A stretch of DNA of 8,083 nt from Syntrophobacterales bacterium (GCA_023229795.1 JALNYP010000116.1:1-8083); one strand, 5' to 3'; counted from the stretch's first letter, positions 1-6,287 are shown. Numbers and translations are program-made. The notes: generated from the letters alone by a model not told the origin.

Positions 1-843
1 ATCACTGCGGTCCGCATAAAGGATGTGTATCACGAATTTTCTGCCATCCCCGGGGTGTTGGAAGATGTCACTGAGATTCTGCTCAACCTGAAGCAGGTGC
101 GCCTCAAAGTACTTACTGATACCGGCCTCAAGATGCTGCACCTCGAGGCCAAGAGTCAGGGGGAAATTAAGGCCAGCGACATCCAGACGGATGGCACGGT
201 AGAAATTCTGAACCCCGATCATCACATCGCCACCCTGGCCGCAGACGGGGAGCTCTCCTTGGAGATGACGGTCAAGACCGGTAAGGGTTTTGTCCCCGGC
301 GAGGCCAATAAGGAAGAAGACCAGCCCATCGGCTACATCCCGTTGGACGCCAGCTTTTCGCCCATCCGCAAGGTCAACTACGTGGTGACCCAAGCCCGGG
401 TGGGACAAAGGACCGACTACGACAAGTTGACCATGGAAGTTTGGACGGACGGCAGCCTCACGCCCGAAAACGCTATCGCCTATGCCGCCAAGATCCTCAA
501 AGAACACTTGAGCATGTTCATCAACTTCGAGGAGGAGCCCTCGGGACTGGAAGAGAAGACCAGCGAAGAGCCGCCTACCTTTAACGAGAACCTTTATCGC
601 AGCGTCAATGAACTGGAGCTGTCGGTGCGGGCCGCCAACTGTCTGCGGAACGCCAATATCCGCTATATCGGCGAACTGGTCCAAAAGACCGAGCAGGAAA
701 TGCTCAAAACCAAGAATTTCGGCCGGAAATCTCTCAATGAGATCAAAGAGATTCTCATGGAGATGGGGCTGCATCTGGGGATGAAGCTGGAAACCTTCGT
801 GCCCCCTGATCAGCTGCCGGAAAGGAAGGAAGAAGTCGCATGA
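1..843 (+). CDS. rpoA: RNA polymerase alpha subunit, 5'-truncated by the window edge
   Basis: Alpha dimerises to nucleate assembly of core RNA polymerase; its C-terminal domain binds UP elements and activators. The frame is open from base 1, so the GTG at 25 is internal. The first visible residues (ITAVRIKDVYHEFS) match the N-terminal domain roughly 55 residues into a usual alpha, leaving about 280 of an expected 330-340 residues. After a Glu-rich linker (fragment residues about 175-190) comes the C-terminal helix-hairpin-helix domain (about 195-262). The DNA-contacting positions of the family are conserved: Arg and Asn in VRAANCL, and Gly, Lys, Ser and Glu in NFGRKSLNEIK. A Lys/Glu-rich tail ends at TGA 841-843. 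The gene overlaps rplQ by ATGA, so translation is probably coupled. No frameshift or oddity is seen. Confidence 0.98.
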   Translation: MTAVRIKDVYHEFSAIPGVLEDVTEILLNLKQVRLKVLTDTGLKMLHLEAKSQGEIKASDIQTDGTVEILNPDHHIATLAADGELSLEMTVKTGKGFVPGEANKEEDQPIGYIPLDASFSPIRKVNYVVTQARVGQRTDYDKLTMEVWTDGSLTPENAIAYAAKILKEHLSMFINFEEEPSGLEEKTSEEPPTFNENLYRSVNELELSVRAANCLRNANIRYIGELVQKTEQEMLKTKNFGRKSLNEIKEILMEMGLHLGMKLETFVPPDQLPERKEEVA

Positions 844-1241
844 GACATTTAAAGGCTGGCCGGCGCTTGTCCCGGACCACGGAGCATCGCCTGGCCATGC
901 TCCGCAATTTGGTGACCTCGCTGCTGGAAAAAGAGCGGGTCGAGACTACCCATCCCAAAGCCAAGGAAGCCCGGCAATGGGCCGAGAAGATCATCACCCT
1001 GGCCAAACGGGGCGACCTGCACGCGCGGCGGCAGACCATGGCGGTGGTGCGCTCCAAGAAAGTGGTGGCCAAACTCTTTGGAGAACTGCGGGAGCGCTTC
1101 CAGGAACGCCCCGGTGGTTATACCCGCATCATCCCCGTGGGAATCAGGCATGGGGATGGGGCCCCGATGTCCATCCTGGAGCTGGTGGACCGCCCTGAAC
1201 AACTGCCCAAGGCCAAGAAAAAGAAAGCCGCAGCCGGTTGA
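840..1241 (+). CDS. rplQ: 50S ribosomal protein L17
   Basis: L17 is a 23S rRNA-binding protein of the large ribosomal subunit and is usually the last gene of the alpha operon, as here. The 133-residue product begins MRHLKAGRRLSRTTEHRLAM, the family's typical basic N-terminus. It continues with the helix LRNLVTSLLEKERVETT and the later segment GGYTRIIPVGIRHGDGAPMSILELV. The tail is lysine-rich (KAKKKKAAAG), giving a length near the family norm. The start at 840 overlaps the rpoA stop (ATGA) and follows a purine-rich run (GGAAAGGAAGGAAGAAG) that can serve as ribosome binding site inside rpoA. Candidate terminator hairpins begin 17 bases after the stop. Confidence 0.98.
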   Translation: MRHLKAGRRLSRTTEHRLAMLRNLVTSLLEKERVETTHPKAKEARQWAEKIITLAKRGDLHARRQTMAVVRSKKVVAKLFGELRERFQERPGGYTRIIPVGIRHGDGAPMSILELVDRPEQLPKAKKKKAAAG

Positions 1242-1257
1242 TCTACGAGCCTGAAAA

Positions 1258-1285
1258 AGGGACAGGGGCCCTTACCCTTGTCCCT
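1258..1285 (+). terminator. Candidate terminator hairpin of the rpoA-rplQ operon
   Basis: AGGGACAGGGG (1258-1268) pairs with CCCTTGTCCCT (1275-1285) over 11 positions with one G-U pair, closing a 6-base loop CCCTTA. It is preceded by an A-run and lies 17 bases after the rplQ stop. No clean T-tract follows (CAGTTCCTCC), so it may be an imperfect intrinsic terminator or a 3'-end stabilising hairpin. Confidence 0.6.
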
Positions 1286-1302
1286 CAGTTCCTCCCTCCG
1301 GG

Positions 1303-1378
1303 GCCTGCCATGGAGGCAGGCTTTGCCGGGTTATCCGGGAGTTATCCCCGGTTTAAGGGCTACGCCGCCTCCGGGCGG
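1303..1378 (+). other. Three further tandem hairpins after rplQ
   Basis: Three more short GC-rich hairpins follow. GCCTGCC (1303-1309)/GGCAGGC (1315-1321) is a perfect 7-bp stem followed by TTT. CCGGG (1335-1339)/CCCGG (1347-1351) is also followed by TTT. CCGCC (1365-1369)/GGCGG (1374-1378) encloses a TCCG tetraloop and is followed by TT. With the hairpin at 1258-1285 they form a series over about 120 bases. Back-up terminators or a structured 3' end are possible. I see no open frame here that looks coding. Confidence 0.45.
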
Positions 1379-1466
1379 TTGGCCTCCCGCAAATTAAATT
1401 TATTCCATAACCCATTTAGATTTTTATAAAAACCTCGAAGATGGAGGGGGGGTCCAAAAAAAGGGG

Positions 1467-1495
1467 TTGACATCCCTTTTTGCTTATACTAATTT
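1467..1495 (+). promoter_or_regulatory. Possible sigma70-type promoter upstream of the NlpC/P60 gene
   Basis: A perfect TTGACA lies at 1467-1472. The good -10-like hexamer TATACT (1485-1490) is only 12 bases away, too close. The correctly spaced (17-base) hexamer is TAATTT (1490-1495), a weak match. An AT-rich tract lies upstream (about 1391-1435). If transcription begins near 1500, the leader is about 175 bases. Confidence 0.4.
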
Positions 1496-1510
1496 TCACC
1501 CAATTGAATG

Positions 1511-1650
1511 GGTACATATACCTATTTTCAGCTAGGCAAAATGACCAGATTGGCCTAGGCAAAAATACCGAATCGTAAGGTGTGCTCTCTCTCAAAGTTT
1601 CTTGAGCATTGCCGCCCGGAGCTAAATAAGAGCTTTTAGTTCCCTTCCGG
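1511..1650 (+). other. Structured leader with direct repeat upstream of the NlpC/P60 gene
   Basis: The segment holds the hairpin GGTA/TACC (1511-1522) and a 10-base direct repeat CTAGGCAAAA at 1532-1541 and 1555-1564, 23 bases apart. It also holds the 8-bp palindrome GCCTAGGC (1553-1560) and CTCAA/TTGAG. A 9-bp hairpin pairs GGAGCTAAA (1618-1626) with TTTAGTTCC (1635-1643). The last excludes an alternative pairing CCGGA (1616-1620)/TCCGG (1646-1650), and GCTCT (1584-1588) could pair with AGAGC (1629-1633). I could not match it to c-di-GMP, c-di-AMP or any other riboswitch I know, so it is only a candidate regulatory leader. Confidence 0.3.
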
Positions 1651-1663
1651 ATTGTCCCATAAC

Positions 1664-1671
1664 AAAGGAGG
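1664..1671 (+). promoter_or_regulatory. Strong Shine-Dalgarno site of the NlpC/P60 gene
   Basis: AAAGGAGG with a 6-base spacer to the ATG at 1678 fixes the start of the secreted peptidase. Confidence 0.85.
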
Positions 1672-1677
1672 TTCTGG

Positions 1678-2502
1678 ATGGTGAATCGATTGATTTGGAG
1701 TGCGGTAATCACCCTGTCATTGACTTTTTCTCCCAGCCTGGCTCTATCAACCCCGACCAAGACAGTAAAAAAGAAATCTACAAAGACCCAATCAAAGGTC
1801 ACCAAGAAAAGCAAGTCCAGCCGTAAGGCCAAGGTATACCGCACCCGCTCATACTCTCGGAGCGCCTCCGAGGACGTAGTGGAATCGTCCATGGTTCCCA
1901 GCTATAGCCGGAACTCGGTAGCGGAAACTCCGCCTTTGATGAAGGTTATCCCCCAACGGGATGGCAAGTTCCTGTTGGAGCCTTTGTCTGCCCCCAAGAA
2001 GACCCTGCAAACGCCGCTGTCGGAGCCGCAAAAGCGGAGTGAGACCAGCGATCGCGTTTCTTCGGCGACAAATAGTTATAATAAGTTTGAACCGTGGGAT
2101 TTCTCCCAACTGGTTCTGAGTATGGCCAAGTCCTATCGGCATGCTCCCTACGCCCGGGGCGCCTCCCTGGAGACCGGTTCGGCCACCGATTGTTCCGGGT
2201 TTACCCAATTCATCTATCATGGATTCAAGATCAACCTGCCCCGCTCCAGCGCCGAACAGGCCCAGGTGGGAAAGGTTGTTACTCGCCAAATGGATTTCTC
2301 CAAACTGCTCCCCGGGGATCTCCTCTTCTTCCGCCGGGGCGGCTATTCCGTGGGGCACGCCGGCATTTACCTGGGGGAAGGGAAGATGATCCACGCTTCC
2401 ACCTACCGGACGGGCGTCACCGTCACCGACCTGCGGCAACCGTATTACGAAGGGACCTTCGTGGTGGCCAAGCGGGTCTTTGAAGTGAAGTATCCCGAAT
2501 AG
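1678..2502 (+). CDS. Secreted NlpC/P60-family peptidoglycan endopeptidase
   Basis: NlpC/P60 enzymes are cysteine peptidases that usually cleave stem-peptide bonds in peptidoglycan, here in the periplasm. The 274-residue product starts with a signal peptide (MVNRLIW, then a hydrophobic stretch to about residue 22, cleavage likely near ALS-TP). A very basic Lys/Ser/Thr-rich segment (about 28-62) and a Pro/Ser-rich linker (about 65-135) follow. The catalytic domain occupies about 138-270. The nucleophile is Cys172 in TDCSGF, the catalytic His is His227 in VGHAGIYLG, and the third polar residue is His239 in MIHAS. PGDLLFF (212-218) is also typical. All catalytic residues are present. No SH3 or LysM domain is visible; the basic segment might bind anionic wall polymers (inference). 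The gene seems monocistronic, with its own leader and strong ribosome binding site. Confidence 0.93.
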   Translation: MVNRLIWSAVITLSLTFSPSLALSTPTKTVKKKSTKTQSKVTKKSKSSRKAKVYRTRSYSRSASEDVVESSMVPSYSRNSVAETPPLMKVIPQRDGKFLLEPLSAPKKTLQTPLSEPQKRSETSDRVSSATNSYNKFEPWDFSQLVLSMAKSYRHAPYARGASLETGSATDCSGFTQFIYHGFKINLPRSSAEQAQVGKVVTRQMDFSKLLPGDLLFFRRGGYSVGHAGIYLGEGKMIHASTYRTGVTVTDLRQPYYEGTFVVAKRVFEVKYPE

Positions 2503-2511
2503 CTGCAGCTA
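2500..2511. other. 12-bp palindrome overlapping the NlpC/P60 stop; start of a gene-free gap
   Basis: TAGCTGCAGCTA is a perfect palindrome that begins with the stop codon itself. The gap 2503-2836 also holds a short CCCC/GGGG hairpin (2599-2612) and a GCCAGA (2636-2641)/TCTGGC (2655-2660) stem, then the promoter and leader listed separately. No intrinsic terminator with a T-tract was found, and the - strand frame across the gap does not look coding. Confidence 0.4.
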
Positions 2512-2724
2512 CTACTAGTTTAAGCGGCGTTTCACGTCGAGTCACCAGACAGAACGTTATTAGTTTCCGAGTGAACTGGCTCAGGCCGGTCTGCCAGGCC
2601 CCGTTTATGGGGAAAGGGGAGGACCGGGTTCCTGGGCCAGAAGTGTTTTTAGGGTCTGGCGGGGAGCCGCGATATCCTTTTGCCGCCGAACCTGCGGGAC
2701 AGCAGAAATAGCTTGGGCAATTCC

Positions 2725-2753
2725 TTGATTTTTCACTTTATTTCGGGTATAAA
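2725..2753 (+). promoter_or_regulatory. Sigma70-type promoter of the amidoligase operon
   Basis: TTGATT (2725-2730) and TATAAA (2748-2753) are separated by exactly 17 bases in an AT-rich pocket of GC-rich DNA. Transcription would begin near 2760, giving a leader of about 77 bases before the ATG at 2837. Confidence 0.7.
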
Positions 2754-2770
2754 TTAACACAGACAGAAGG

Positions 2771-2805
2771 GGCTGGACCCCGTCCCGGTGGCGGGGAAAC
2801 CAGCC
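2771..2805 (+). promoter_or_regulatory. Nested hairpin in the amidoligase leader
   Basis: GGCTGG (2771-2776) pairs with CCAGCC (2800-2805). Inside, CCCCG (2778-2782) pairs with CGGGG (2792-2796) around a 9-base loop, with an A and an AAA as internal bulges. GGTC/GACC (2806-2815) follows directly. It lies wholly within the predicted transcript and ends 31 bases before the start codon, so a translational or stability role is possible. Confidence 0.45.
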
Positions 2806-2836
2806 GGTCGGGACCATAGGCCGCCTCGGGGGGAGG

Positions 2837-3802
2837 ATGGAGGATCGCGCCTCACTTGATGATTGGGAAGTGCGTCTGAAAGAGCGCTATCCCATGTTGC
2901 GAAATTTCACGCCGCGCCCCTTTGGGGTCGAGATCGAGATCTTCGGGCTGAAATATTCTATTTCCGCCGGCGATCGGGATGTAATCCCGCCTTACAAGAT
3001 CACCAACCGTTCCTCTGCAGGGGTTTTGTTGCCCCGGGTGTTTGAAGAGCGGGGCTTTATCCTCAACGGGTTTTCTGCCGATGCCCCTTATGAAGCCTGG
3101 TCTTTTGTGACGGACGACTCCATCAAAGGCGCCGGCGGCGGCGAATTGGTGAGCCCCATTCTCTCCGGGGTCAGGGGCCTGGCCAAGATCTATCAAGTCC
3201 TCGAGTTGCTCCAGGAGTTTCCCGAGATCCAGGTAAATGAAACCTGCGGTTTCCATGTCCACCACGGGGTGGAAGCGGAAAAATTCGGGAACCGCGAACT
3301 TTTCCAGGTGCTGAGAATTGTGGCGATCTTCGAAAATTATATTTACCAACTGCTGCCCGAGCAGCGGCGCGGCGCCGAAACCTGCCGGCCTTTGGAAATC
3401 GACCTCTATGAATGGTTCCGACGCAACGGCTCCGAACGCCAGACCCCCCTGGTAAAAAATCTCTGGTATTCCCCCGAGAACCGGGATGACCTCAATATCC
3501 CGCGGCAACGCAAAAATCATCCCACCCGTTACCACGGTCTCAATCTGCATTCCTATTGGTACCGGGGAACCATCGAATTCCGCTATTTTCCTTCCGTTCT
3601 GGACCAACCGGAAGAGTTGATGCAGTGGATTATTTTCACCCAATTTCTGGTGGAGTGGGGGGCGGGCCAGCGGCCTGATCTGGACTACGTCGTCAAACCC
3701 AATAAATGGTTGAATATGTTGTATAAGATCTACCTGGGCACCGGCATGATGGACCGCATCCGGTTTCCCAGGGGAGCGGGAGGCAAGAAGGCCAAGTTAT
3801 GA
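2837..3802 (+). CDS. Putative amidoligase (glutamate-cysteine-ligase-like COOH-NH2 ligase superfamily)
   Basis: Members of this superfamily use ATP to join a carboxylate to an amine, but the substrate here is unknown. The 321-residue soluble protein shows the fold's signature blocks in order: FGVEIE (29-34), the metal/ATP-binding strand; W88 to DDS (93-95) and GELVSPIL (102-109); CGFHVHHG (137-144); RYHGLNLHSYW (231-241); and GTIEFRYF (244-251), whose Glu and Arg are expected active-site residues. The length suits a stand-alone amidoligase of the type often annotated 'putative amidoligase enzyme'. The ATG at 2837 is directly preceded by GGGGGGAGG with no spacer, which is unusual; GTG 2870 and ATG 2894 are alternatives, but the 2837 start reads on smoothly. 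The stop overlaps the next gene (ATGA). The basic tail (RGAGGKKAKL) is not explained. Confidence 0.85.
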   Translation: MEDRASLDDWEVRLKERYPMLRNFTPRPFGVEIEIFGLKYSISAGDRDVIPPYKITNRSSAGVLLPRVFEERGFILNGFSADAPYEAWSFVTDDSIKGAGGGELVSPILSGVRGLAKIYQVLELLQEFPEIQVNETCGFHVHHGVEAEKFGNRELFQVLRIVAIFENYIYQLLPEQRRGAETCRPLEIDLYEWFRRNGSERQTPLVKNLWYSPENRDDLNIPRQRKNHPTRYHGLNLHSYWYRGTIEFRYFPSVLDQPEELMQWIIFTQFLVEWGAGQRPDLDYVVKPNKWLNMLYKIYLGTGMMDRIRFPRGAGGKKAKL

Positions 3803-4155
3803 GCACCTCTGGACTGCAAACCCATGATTTTTTGATGCGGCTGGAAAAAGCGGGGGATAGCCTGCCGCCCCTCCTGCTGGAATTAGCGGCGGTGATGCGG
3901 GAGATGGTCGAGACGATTGCCCGGCCCCAATTGGAGGATATCCAGAAACTGCACGCCGAACTGCGGCGGTTAACCGGCGACCCCCAGCGTTTGCGGGACA
4001 TCTGCGGCACTGAAGGCCAGCTCTGCACCCGCTGCCCCTTCGGCGCCTATCTGCCCTCCGGTTTCCCCTATGCGTCGGAACAACAGGCCTTGTGTCTGCC
4101 GTGGATCGTCATCGTGCATCCCCATCCCACCCCCGGCGAGACTTCCCCGCAATAA
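3799..4155 (+). CDS. Small four-cysteine protein coupled to the amidoligase
   Basis: I do not recognise this 118-residue protein. It starts at an ATGA overlap with the amidoligase stop and has a purine-rich AGAAGG seven bases upstream, so the two are probably translated together. Residues 8-65 look helical and charged (MRLEKAGDSLPPLLLELAAV, then IQKLHAELRRL). The C-terminal half holds Cys69, Cys76, Cys79 and Cys99 in a C-x6-C-x2-C-x19-C arrangement (core LCTRCPFG) that could bind zinc or an Fe-S cluster, faintly like YkgJ-type cysteine-cluster proteins. There is no signal peptide. Context suggests a partner, carrier or substrate of the amidoligase, but that is inference. It ends 11 bases before the convergent gene's stop. 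Confidence 0.75.
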   Translation: MSTSGLQTHDFLMRLEKAGDSLPPLLLELAAVMREMVETIARPQLEDIQKLHAELRRLTGDPQRLRDICGTEGQLCTRCPFGAYLPSGFPYASEQQALCLPWIVIVHPHPTPGETSPQ

Positions 4156-4162
4156 AGGCAGA

Positions 4163-4177
4163 CCGCCTAGCCGGCGG
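4163..4177. terminator. Short hairpin at the convergent gene ends
   Basis: CCGCC (4163-4167) and GGCGG (4173-4177) flank TAGCC, inside the tiny gap between the convergent stops and over the last codons of the - strand gene. The stem is 5 bp with no T-tract, so a bidirectional terminator role is only a suggestion. Confidence 0.25.
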
Positions 4178-4535
4178 CGTCCCGGATACCCAAAAAGGCC
4201 CGCAAGTCTGTGAGCTGGGAGGAGCCGGGGTCCGCCGGCAGATCCCACAGGACGATGAGCATGGCGCCCATGACGCCGTCTCCCCAGGAACAACTGCATT
4301 TGACGGTGGGCTCCAAGCGGGGCGGACCCAGGATTTCGGTGAGGCGGGCAATGAATTCCCGCCCCTGGGTGGAGGCCGGCAGGTTTAACGAGACCTGGTC
4401 CCGGTAGAGGGTGAGGGAGAACTCTACCTCGCCGTCGTCGGCGGCATGGCTGCTGCTCCGGGCGCGGCCTTCCACCAGAGCTACCTTGCGGCGGGCTTCC
4501 TGGTTATCCAACACGATATGCCATTCTTGCGGCAT
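4167..4535 (-). CDS. Conserved-looking small protein, paralogue of the 6287-6682 product
   Basis: This 122-residue protein of unknown function has no signal peptide or membrane segment. It aligns almost without gaps with the 131-residue protein at the other end of this cluster. Shared positions (same numbering up to residue 76) are M1, W5, E13-A14-R15, E22-G23, S49-L50, G58, L65, L69-G70, P72 and P76. After one inserted residue the match continues with G90, W97, P100-A101 and a leucine-spaced C-terminal helix (L108, L111, L115). It alone has Cys80 and Cys82. The ATG at 4535 has only a weak AGGTG four bases upstream. It lies 73 bases after the cytochrome b stop and may be the last gene of that operon. 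Confidence 0.8.
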   Translation of the reverse strand: MPQEWHIVLDNQEARRKVALVEGRARSSSHAADDGEVEFSLTLYRDQVSLNLPASTQGREFIARLTEILGPPRLEPTVKCSCSWGDGVMGAMLIVLWDLPADPGSSQLTDLRAFLGIRDAAG

Positions 4536-4608
4536 GGGGCACCTAGATTGCCGATTTCGGGTTAATTGACGGCAAGGCCTGGGGCGCTCGGCGCACCTTC
4601 CCTACAAG

Positions 4609-5193
4609 TCATTTCTCCAAAAAGAAGGCTTGCCGCCAGCGGTGATCGCCGGCCAGGGCGTGGAGGAGCACCGCGCCGCCGTGGATGGCGAGAAACCCCA
4701 CCAGGAGCCACGGCCCGAGTTCGTGCATCTCTTTGAGGGCGTGCACGAAACCCCCGGCCTTATGGCCCGGGGTCAGGAAGAGCGCCATCAAGGCGCCGGT
4801 CACCGCCATATAGGCAAAGACCGCCAGGCCGAAGCTCTGGATGAGCCCGGCGAGGCCCTGGTGGAGGCCGCGGTCGGGCAGCTTCAACCGGAGCAGGGTG
4901 AGCAGGTCTTCGCCCGCCAGCCTGAGACGGTCCCGGGTATACGGCACCCACTGGCTGAAACGGGCCTCCTGGGGGCCAAAGAGGCCATGCCAGAGGCGCC
5001 AGGCCATGAAAAAGGCCAAGGTCAGGCCCAGCCATTTATGGAGGCTGAATCCGAAGTGAGAGGCCCGCTTATAGTCTTCGGCCAGGAAACCCGTCAGCAA
5101 GGCCAGGATGCCAAAAACCACAAGGCCCAGGTGGATCACCCGGCTCAGTTCGTCCAGGTCGATTTTCGGGGCCGGAGTCGGCGTATCGTTCAT
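4609..5193 (-). CDS. Four-helix membrane cytochrome b (cytochrome b561 / hydrogenase b-type-like)
   Basis: The 194-residue membrane protein resembles the prokaryotic cytochrome b561/NiFe-hydrogenase b-subunit fold, which binds two b-type haems between four helices and passes electrons to or from quinones. Predicted helices lie at about 17-38, 51-72, 115-141 and 160-181. Histidines suited to haem ligation are His21 (VIHLGLV), His52 (LHKWLGL), His171 and His178 (IHGGAVLLH), with others at 69, 151 and 157. The length is close to the family's usual 180-200. The ATG at 5193 follows GAGAGGGA with a 6-base spacer. No partner cytochrome c, hydrogenase or dehydrogenase gene is in the window, so the electron donor is unknown. 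It lies about 100 bases downstream of the MBL-TPR gene. Confidence 0.82.
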   Translation of the reverse strand: MNDTPTPAPKIDLDELSRVIHLGLVVFGILALLTGFLAEDYKRASHFGFSLHKWLGLTLAFFMAWRLWHGLFGPQEARFSQWVPYTRDRLRLAGEDLLTLLRLKLPDRGLHQGLAGLIQSFGLAVFAYMAVTGALMALFLTPGHKAGGFVHALKEMHELGPWLLVGFLAIHGGAVLLHALAGDHRWRQAFFLEK

Positions 5194-5270
5194 CAGAGTT
5201 CCCTCTCTTACCGGTGGTCAGGAAGAGTCGCTCAGACCGGTTATGCCATGCGGCTCGATGAAGGGGAGAA

Positions 5271-5289
5271 GCGGCGGTGGAGCCGCCGC
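5271..5289 (-). terminator. GC hairpin between the MBL-TPR and cytochrome b genes
   Basis: GCGGCGG (5271-5277) and CCGCCGC (5283-5289) form a perfect 7-bp stem around a 5-base loop, 5 bases after the MBL-TPR stop on the - strand. The following bases (TTCTCCCC on the - strand) are only weakly T-rich. It may attenuate or protect the mRNA rather than fully terminate. Confidence 0.4.
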
Positions 5290-5294
5290 CCGGA

Positions 5295-6287
5295 TCAGAC
5301 CAGTTGTTTCAAGCGGGCAGCAAAGCCGGGGAGCCCCATGGCTTCATCCACCCGGCCCAGGCCCAGCAGCGCAAAACCTTTGCCCATGATGGCTTCTTCC
5401 AGTTCCGGAGCCACCCGCAGGATCTTCTCGAAAATCGCCAGGGCCTCGTCAAAGTGCTGCAGCTCCGTCAGGGTGGCGCCTTTATAGACCAGGGCTTCCA
5501 TGTTGGCAGGGTCCAGCATCAGGGTCAGGTTGTAGCATTCCAGGGCCTTTCCCGGCCGACCGCTGTCACTCACGAGTCGGGCCGCGTCCAGATAGGGCTG
5601 GCGGGGGTCCTCTTCCACCCCCTTCCGGGTTTCGATATAGGCGTTGAGCACGTGGTCGCTGCCATCGGCGAAGGCCGGCATGCCGTGCCCGGGGAGGAGA
5701 AAATCCACGGGATAGGGCACCAGACGGGCCAGAGAAGCTACCTGCTGGTCCATACTGCCAAGCATTTTATCCGAGTCCGCCAGCATGTTTTCCGTGGCGC
5801 TGCTGGCAAACACGGTATCCCCGGAAAAGAGGATGCGTCTTTCCGGTTCGTAGTAACAGACGTCGCCTTTGGTATGGCCGGGGGTGGGAATGACCTCCAA
5901 TTGGAGGGGACCCGCCTGAAGGCGCTCGCCGCCCCGCAACATCACCACCTGATCGAGGCGTCCGGCTTTTTCCATGATTTTCATGAAGGGCACGTTGCGA
6001 AAATTGATATACGGCAGGGTGTCCATGTGGGCGTAAACTTTGGGGTTGCACCAATCAAAGAGCTCGCCCATGCCGCCGACGTGATCGAAGTGACAGTGGG
6101 TAATAAACAACTGTTCCAGCAGGGAGAGATCAAACTCCTGGCTCAACTCGTGGAGCATGCCGAACATATTGCCGGCGTCGATGAGGGCGCGGCCCTCATT
6201 CAAGACGTAAACATTGCAGCTCATGCCGGCTTCTTCCACCCACCAGATACCTTCCAGCTTGGGGTCGTATTCGCCCAGATGGATCAT
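5295..6287 (-). CDS. Metallo-beta-lactamase-fold hydrolase with C-terminal TPR repeats
   Basis: MBL-fold hydrolases use a di-metal centre to hydrolyse thioesters, lactones or phosphoesters, or serve as redox modules. This 330-residue protein keeps the full ligand set: His64, His66, Asp68 and His69 in THCHFDH, His138 in PGHTKGD, Asp157 in FSGDTVF and His201 in LPGHG. That resembles the glyoxalase II-type subgroup. Residues about 230-315 form two to three TPR-like helix pairs (PGKALECYNLTLMLDP; EALAIFEKILRVAP), a protein-protein interaction module not usual in simple glyoxalase II. No signal peptide, so cytoplasmic. The ATG at 6287 follows AGGAGG with a 5-base spacer and shares one base with the upstream gene's stop (TAATG), indicating coupling. 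The frame is open further upstream, but that part overlaps the neighbouring gene. The substrate is not evident. Confidence 0.9.
   Translation of the reverse strand: MIHLGEYDPKLEGIWWVEEAGMSCNVYVLNEGRALIDAGNMFGMLHELSQEFDLSLLEQLFITHCHFDHVGGMGELFDWCNPKVYAHMDTLPYINFRNVPFMKIMEKAGRLDQVVMLRGGERLQAGPLQLEVIPTPGHTKGDVCYYEPERRILFSGDTVFASSATENMLADSDKMLGSMDQQVASLARLVPYPVDFLLPGHGMPAFADGSDHVLNAYIETRKGVEEDPRQPYLDAARLVSDSGRPGKALECYNLTLMLDPANMEALVYKGATLTELQHFDEALAIFEKILRVAPELEEAIMGKGFALLGLGRVDEAMGLPGFAARLKQLV

Noticed and set aside
1500..1677. c-di-AMP or c-di-GMP riboswitch upstream of the NlpC/P60 gene
   Set aside because: I looked for the GGGGTGAAT/AGCTAACCTCG and GGCAAACC/GACGCAAAGCC cores and found neither, only loose similarities.
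2605..2817. 70-codon - strand frame in the gap before the amidoligase
   Set aside because: It overlaps the amidoligase promoter and leader and shows no domain or signal; composition looks random.
2852..3643. 263-codon - strand frame opposite the amidoligase
   Set aside because: The + strand frame carries conserved amidoligase motifs and a promoter; the antisense frame has no domain or ribosome binding site.
4630..5487. 285-codon + strand frame opposite the cytochrome b
   Set aside because: It is Gly/Gln/Arg-rich shadow sequence, while the - strand shows four membrane helices with haem-ligand histidines.
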